Below are positions 6,271 through 9,169 of a DNA stretch of 9,169 nt, in pieces (the first letter of the stretch is position 1; every line of letters begins with the position of its first letter). Position numbers and translations under genes: made by a program. Under the pieces are notes generated by a model. It saw nothing but the letters and a program-made list of their open reading frames with translations. It searched no databases and had not been told where the DNA came from. Origin of the DNA: an uncultured bacterium (GTDB lineage Bacteria > Bacillota > Clostridia > Oscillospirales > Acutalibacteraceae); the NCBI GenBank assembly GCA_905215105.1, contig CAJMOI010000075.1:1-9169 (forward strand), read 5' to 3'.

Positions 6271-7152
6271 TTAGAAAAACCTTCCCTGCACCAGCGGCTC
6301 CCAATCCCCGTCCGGAAACGCGGAAATCAGCTGATATGCATCCTCTTCTCCTTCCTCAAACAGCTGGAAAAAATCCTCTGTCCGGACATTGCCCTGACGG
6401 TCTGTCCAGGGCTGGCGGAAGGTATTGGCATAGTCGATGTCGCCGTTCTCCATAATCCCCCTCAGGTGACAGGAAATGGTCCGGGGCTTTCCCCGCTCCA
6501 GCCGGTCAACGGCCTGTTTTTTCAAGCCGGTACGGTCAGTCAGCATCCGGAAGGTAAACCGCGCGTCTTTTTCCGCCTGCAATATCTCCCCTTCTTTTCC
6601 CTGCAAGCCGAAAAGCTCCTCAAACGCCTGCCCATACACTCGGGCAATGGCGGCCTGCACCTCTTCGTTTTTAGGAAAACAATTTCCCAGAGGAAACTCC
6701 GGCGGCAGCTTTCCCCTCTCCCAGCGAAGGACTATGCCGTCCAGCGCCGACTCGATTTCGTTGTGAAAAATATCCTCAGTCTGTTCCGGTTCTTTTTCCA
6801 GCAGCGTCCGGGACAAATCCTCAATATAAGGGTGACAGGTGCGGTCCAGACTGTAATGGCACAGGAACCCCAGAATATAGGAGCGCACAGCCGGGTCGTT
6901 TTCCTGTTCCCAGCAATGAGCCAGCGCCCGGAGGGTTTTCTCCGGCGGTTCGTTGTGAAGCTTGCCTCCCAGCTCTCTCAGGTTTTCCCCTTTCTGCCAA
7001 GGGAAAAACCGGTGACAAAACAGGAAATCCGGCCCCTGTTTTCCCCATTCAAATGCATCCTTTACCAGATGCTCCTTCAGCACCCGATGTTCTTTTTCCA
7101 GCCGCTTCCAGAGCCTTTCTCCGTGAAGGGCGTGTACGATTCCTGCCGGCAT
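6271..7152 (-). CDS. Zinc-dependent phospholipase C family protein
   Basis: A 293-residue protein of the zinc-dependent PLC / S1-P1 nuclease fold. The likely metal ligands follow the Bacillus cereus PC-PLC order: Asp42 in QGPDFLF, His66, His99-x3-Asp103 then His107 in FLCHYSLDRTCHPYI, and His130-x3-Glu134 in HNEIESALD. The first ligands of PC-PLC (mature Trp1, His14) have no sure counterpart; His7 is a candidate. There is no signal peptide, so unlike secreted PC-PLC this protein is probably cytosolic. That casts doubt on a toxin-like role, and its substrate is unknown. The ATG at 7152 has GGAGG 8 nt upstream (7161-7165). Its own sigma-A-like promoter is at 7211-7239, back to back with the sporulation promoter on the other strand. 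I found no clear terminator between it and the M23 gene 128-149 nt downstream. Confidence 0.85.
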   Translation of the reverse strand: MPAGIVHALHGERLWKRLEKEHRVLKEHLVKDAFEWGKQGPDFLFCHRFFPWQKGENLRELGGKLHNEPPEKTLRALAHCWEQENDPAVRSYILGFLCHYSLDRTCHPYIEDLSRTLLEKEPEQTEDIFHNEIESALDGIVLRWERGKLPPEFPLGNCFPKNEEVQAAIARVYGQAFEELFGLQGKEGEILQAEKDARFTFRMLTDRTGLKKQAVDRLERGKPRTISCHLRGIMENGDIDYANTFRQPWTDRQGNVRTEDFFQLFEEGEEDAYQLISAFPDGDWEPLVQGRFF

Positions 7153-7210
7153 ATTGACAGCCTCCGTTCTTCTGATCTTTCATTTCTTTTTGTCATGGCT
7201 TGTTGGTTCT

Positions 7211-7239
7211 ATCATACACAAATCGACAGCGGATGACAA
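7211..7239 (-). promoter_or_regulatory. Sigma-A promoter for the phospholipase C-family gene
   Basis: On the minus strand TTGTCA (7239-7234), a 17-nt spacer, then TATGAT (7216-7211). The leader is about 55 nt. Its -35 is 15 nt from the -35 of the divergent spoVM-operon promoter, so regulation at one could affect the other. Confidence 0.6.
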
Positions 7240-7254
7240 GACGGCTTTCCCCTG

Positions 7255-7283
7255 TCACACTTTTTCCCGGCGGTGTATATAAT
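7255..7283 (+). promoter_or_regulatory. Sigma-E-like promoter for the spoVM operon
   Basis: TCACACT (7255-7261), a 14-nt spacer, then TATATAAT (7276-7283). Compared with the B. subtilis sigma-E pattern (TCATATT, 14 nt, CATACAAT), the -35 matches 5 of 7 and the -10 6 of 8. TATAAT at 7278-7283 would also be a perfect sigma-A -10, but no sigma-A -35 is at the right spacing. B. subtilis spoVM is sigma-E-dependent, which fits. Confidence 0.45.
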
Positions 7284-7315
7284 GGAACAAAGCGCAGAGA
7301 AAGGGGGCGATTCCG

Positions 7316-7492
7316 TTGGGGAAAAACCGTTGTGCCGAAGCCTGCTGCCGGCTGGCCCGGTGTAAGGGAATGCACGCTGTCACCTTTGGGCTGGGGCTGG
7401 CGGTGGCGACTTTCTGTCCCATTGAGCTGGTATTGTTTCTCACGTCTGTGATTATTGTCGCGCTGGGATTCGCTCTGTTCCGCTGCGGCTGA
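7316..7492 (+). CDS. 58-residue Cys-rich membrane protein upstream of spoVM
   Basis: I do not recognise a named family. The TTG start at 7316 is supported by AAGGGGG (7301-7307) with an 8-nt spacer; no ATG fits. The protein has a basic N-terminus with four Cys (6, 10, 11, 16). Two short hydrophobic segments follow, TFGLGLAVATF (23-33) and ELVLFLTSVIIVALGFALF (37-55), separated by a Cys-Pro turn, and it ends RCG. A membrane hairpin is plausible. It is the first gene behind the sigma-E-like promoter and ends 28 nt before spoVM with no terminator between, so the two are probably one transcript expressed in the mother cell. A role with SpoVM at the forespore membrane is inferred from position only. 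Confidence 0.65.
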   Translation: MGKNRCAEACCRLARCKGMHAVTFGLGLAVATFCPIELVLFLTSVIIVALGFALFRCG

Positions 7493-7520
7493 CCCTGTAC
7501 ATGACGAAAGGATGGTTGCC

Positions 7521-7607
7521 ATGAAAATCGTTGTGATGAAAAGTTCCGGGTTCCTGGGTTTCTGCCTGCGCCGTATGTTCGGCATCCGCCGGGTAACACA
7601 GGAATAA
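7521..7607 (+). CDS. spoVM: Stage V sporulation protein M (SpoVM), curvature-sensing peptide
   Basis: A 28-residue peptide with AAAGGA (7507-7512) 8 nt before its ATG. Aligned without gaps to B. subtilis SpoVM (26 residues), it shares Lys2, Lys7, Phe11, Leu12, Gly13, Arg17, Met19, Gly21 and Arg24, and the KIVVMK start is typical of clostridial SpoVM. SpoVM is an amphipathic helix that settles on the convex outer forespore membrane, senses its curvature and recruits the ATPase SpoIVA to start coat assembly. Arg17, linked to SpoIVA contact in B. subtilis, is kept. Pro9, needed there for correct localisation, is Ser here, and residue 10 is Gly rather than Lys. It lies in an operon with the 58-residue gene, upstream of a SPOCS-domain gene related to the SpoIVA partner SipL, which strengthens the call. 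Confidence 0.85.
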   Translation: MKIVVMKSSGFLGFCLRRMFGIRRVTQE

Positions 7608-7634
7608 GTAGCTTTCTTTTCAAAATCGACATAG

Positions 7635-7666
7635 GGCCCTTGCCGGATGACACACACGGCAGGGCC
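7635..7666 (+). other. GC-rich hairpin after spoVM
   Basis: Arms 7635-7645 and 7657-7666 form a 10-bp stem with one bulged T and an 11-nt loop. It starts 28 nt after the spoVM stop and has no T-run, so it is not a classical terminator. It may protect the 3' end of the short transcript. Confidence 0.45.
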
Positions 7667-7671
7667 GCCAG

Positions 7672-7707
7672 AAAGCTCTCCGCCTTTTGGTTAGGCGGAG
7701 GGCTTTT
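7672..7707 (+). terminator. Intrinsic terminator of the spoVM operon
   Basis: The stem AGCTCTCCGCC (7674-7684) with GGCGGAGGGCT (7694-7704) includes one G-U pair and is extended by two A-T pairs. It has a 9-nt loop and ends in a short T-run (7704-7707). It separates the spoVM operon from the SPOCS gene. Confidence 0.75.
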
Positions 7708-7717
7708 CGCGTCTTTG

Positions 7718-7746
7718 GCATAAACGCCCCGGACAGCTCATAGAGA
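7718..7746 (+). promoter_or_regulatory. Possible sigma-E-like promoter for the SPOCS gene
   Basis: GCATAAA (7718-7724), a 14-nt spacer, then CATAGAGA (7739-7746). The -35 fits kmATATT at 5 of 7 and the -10 fits CATACAAT at 5 of 8. A sigma-A alternative starting from TTGGCA (7715-7720) has only a poor -10 (TCATAG). A promoter is expected here because a terminator lies just upstream, but the exact element is uncertain. Confidence 0.3.
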
Positions 7747-7780
7747 TAGGGTAGAAAAATCAGAGAAGGAGAGCAAAGCT

Positions 7781-9169
7781 ATGGAGTATACATTCAATCG
7801 GGCGGAATACGCAGACAGCGCCGTCCTGTTCGACGGCTGTCAGGAACAGCCTCTGGATCTGGATGTGAGCCTGCCGGATTACTGCCCGGATATCCAGCGC
7901 ATTTTAAAATGCCAGGTAACCCCCTGCATTCTGGGACACAGCTTCAGCGGCGACCGGCTGGAAATCGACGGTTCCGTGCGGGTGCGGGTGCTGTATCTGG
8001 ATTCCCGGGAGGACACCGTCCGCTGCTGTGAAATGGACAGCGGCTTTTCCGCGGCCATCCCTCTGCGGGAACCGGGGGTTCGCCCCTGTGCGCGGGTCAG
8101 CGCCCGGGTGGAATATGTCAACTGCCGGGCGGCAAGTCCCCGGCGGCTGGATATTCACGGGGCTTTTTCCGTGTGCGCCCTGGTGCTGGACCGCCGGATT
8201 CAGCCCATCTGCACCCAGGCACAGGAGGAACAGCTGGAACAGCGGCAGGAAACCGCCGCCGCCAGTATGTTGGCCGGACTGGGCAGCCAGCAGTTCACCG
8301 TTTCGGAAACACTGGAAATCAACGACAGCAAGCCGCCGGTGGAAACCATTCTCCGCTCCCGGGCCTGCTGTGTGGTGCAGGACTGCCGCCCGGTTTCCGG
8401 AAAGCTGCTGGTCAAGGGCAGCCTGCGGATTCAGGTGCTGTACGCTTCCGGGCTGGACGGCGCTTCTCTGGAAAACATGGAATTCGAGATCCCCTTCAGC
8501 CAGATGGTGGACTGTGACGGCGCGGCGGAGGACTGCCGCTGTCTGCTGCGGATGGAAGTCACCGACCTGACTTTGCAGATTCGCAATGACGCCAACGGCG
8601 AAGCCATGCGTCTGGATGCGGAAATGAGAATCAGCGCTCTGGCTCAGGCCTATCGGGATCAGGAAGTCCGGTTCATCACCGACGCCTATTCCACCGAATA
8701 CGAAACCCAGCCGGACTATGCCTCTTTGCAGCTCACCTGTCTGGATCAGGTCATTCAGGAAAGCATCATGCAGAAAACCGCGCTGGAAGCAGGCGGCCAG
8801 CCGGTGGCACAGGTGCTGGATGTGTGGAATGAAATGGCGTCCGTCACCGGAGAGATTCAAAACGGGCAGCTGGTGTTTTCCGGAAAAATGAACCTGTGTA
8901 TGCTGGCCGCCGACAATCAGGGCGCTCCCTTCTATCTGGAAAAGCTGGCGGATTTCTCCCTCAGCCGTCCCTGGAACGAAGATGTCGGAGCAGGCGTCGG
9001 AAAGGTTTCCTGCTGGGCGCTGGTGACTGGTCTGAGCTTCCGCATCACTTCCAACGGCAGCGTGGAGGTTTCCGCGGAAATTTCCGTCAGCGGCAGCGTG
9101 TTCCATACGATTTCCCGCAAAATGGTGACCGGAATGCACGGGGACGAAACCTGCCGCAAAAACGACGGC
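7781..9169 (+). CDS. DUF3794/SPOCS-domain protein, SipL-like (3' end outside window)
   Basis: An open frame of 463 codons running off the right edge, with ATG at 7781 and AAGGAG (7766-7771) 9 nt upstream. The first SPOCS (DUF3794) unit is at about 26-115, with the hallmark LPDYCPDIQRIL (31-42) and then GSVRVRVLYLD. Further units are likely at about 176-265 (SKPPVETIL, KGSLRIQVLYAS) and about 325-420. C. difficile SipL has SPOCS domains and a C-terminal LysM, binds SpoIVA and is needed for coat assembly and cortex synthesis, as a functional counterpart of Bacillus SpoVID. The C-terminus is missing here, so LysM cannot be checked. Several DUF3794 paralogues occur in clostridial genomes, so sipL itself is not certain, but adjacency to spoVM favours a SpoIVA-linked role. 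No signal peptide is seen, as expected for a mother-cell coat protein. Confidence 0.88.
   Translation, partial: MEYTFNRAEYADSAVLFDGCQEQPLDLDVSLPDYCPDIQRILKCQVTPCILGHSFSGDRLEIDGSVRVRVLYLDSREDTVRCCEMDSGFSAAIPLREPGVRPCARVSARVEYVNCRAASPRRLDIHGAFSVCALVLDRRIQPICTQAQEEQLEQRQETAAASMLAGLGSQQFTVSETLEINDSKPPVETILRSRACCVVQDCRPVSGKLLVKGSLRIQVLYASGLDGASLENMEFEIPFSQMVDCDGAAEDCRCLLRMEVTDLTLQIRNDANGEAMRLDAEMRISALAQAYRDQEVRFITDAYSTEYETQPDYASLQLTCLDQVIQESIMQKTALEAGGQPVAQVLDVWNEMASVTGEIQNGQLVFSGKMNLCMLAADNQGAPFYLEKLADFSLSRPWNEDVGAGVGKVSCWALVTGLSFRITSNGSVEVSAEISVSGSVFHTISRKMVTGMHGDETCRKNDG

Noticed and set aside
6253..7236. Plus-strand frame opposite the phospholipase C-family gene
   Set aside because: Antisense shadow of a gene with intact metal ligands; no ribosome binding site.
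7282..7365. 27-codon ATG frame before the 58-residue gene
   Set aside because: Its ATG lies within the predicted -10 with no ribosome binding site, and it overlaps the better-supported TTG frame.
7501..7524. 7-codon frame ending in ATGA overlap with the spoVM start
   Set aside because: Coupling by a leader peptide was considered, but it has no ribosome binding site of its own and spoVM has one.
7255..7657. Minus-strand frames across the spoVM region
   Set aside because: No start signal or domain; the plus strand has two small genes with ribosome binding sites, a promoter and a terminator.
7904..9139. 411-codon minus-strand frame at the right end
   Set aside because: Antisense to the SPOCS gene, whose frame is open to the edge and carries a clear family motif.
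1..9169. CRISPR arrays, insertion sequences, tRNA or rRNA genes
   Set aside because: No regularly spaced repeats, transposase motifs, terminal inverted repeats or tRNA-like cloverleafs were seen on either strand.

Overview
The window looks like chromosomal DNA of a spore-forming member of the class Clostridia. Likely Oscillospirales is an inference from the fairly GC-rich coding sequence, the strong AGGAGG-type ribosome binding sites, the frequent TTG starts and the mix of families. Housekeeping envelope genes are interleaved with sporulation genes. I see no mobile elements, CRISPR, tRNA or rRNA.

Left part (1-1560). A membrane or secreted protein leaves the window on the minus strand (only its first 42 codons are present). 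Divergent from it is a two-gene plus-strand operon: a DUF1294 membrane protein and a YjjG-type HAD nucleotidase, driven by a TTGACA/TACCAT promoter. Next comes a 42-residue protein with 10 Cys. It is preceded by a close match to the mother-cell sigma-K consensus overlapping a 14-bp perfect palindrome, and followed by a 15-bp UUCG hairpin that also terminates the convergent rlmH.

Middle part (1572-7152, all minus strand). In transcription order: a cytosolic zinc-dependent phospholipase C-family protein; a membrane-anchored G5 + M23 (LytM) cell-wall protein; murA with a long AT-rich leader; walJ (yycJ); and rlmH. MurA makes the first committed peptidoglycan precursor, WalJ belongs to the walRK-associated metallo-beta-lactamase exonucleases, and RlmH modifies 23S rRNA. 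The walJ-rlmH pair echoes the order in staphylococci and bacilli, but walRKHI is absent and murA lies upstream.

Right part (7240-9169, plus strand). A promoter with sigma-E-like elements precedes an unrecognised 58-residue Cys-rich membrane protein and a 28-residue peptide that I identify as SpoVM, the curvature-sensing peptide that anchors the spore-coat ATPase SpoIVA. After a hairpin and a terminator comes a DUF3794/SPOCS protein, open at the right edge, of the family of SipL (SpoIVA-interacting protein L of Clostridioides difficile). The right end is therefore probably a small spore-coat-basement locus. The 42-residue Cys-rich gene on the left may be a late spore-surface protein. Promoter calls are by eye against consensus sequences.
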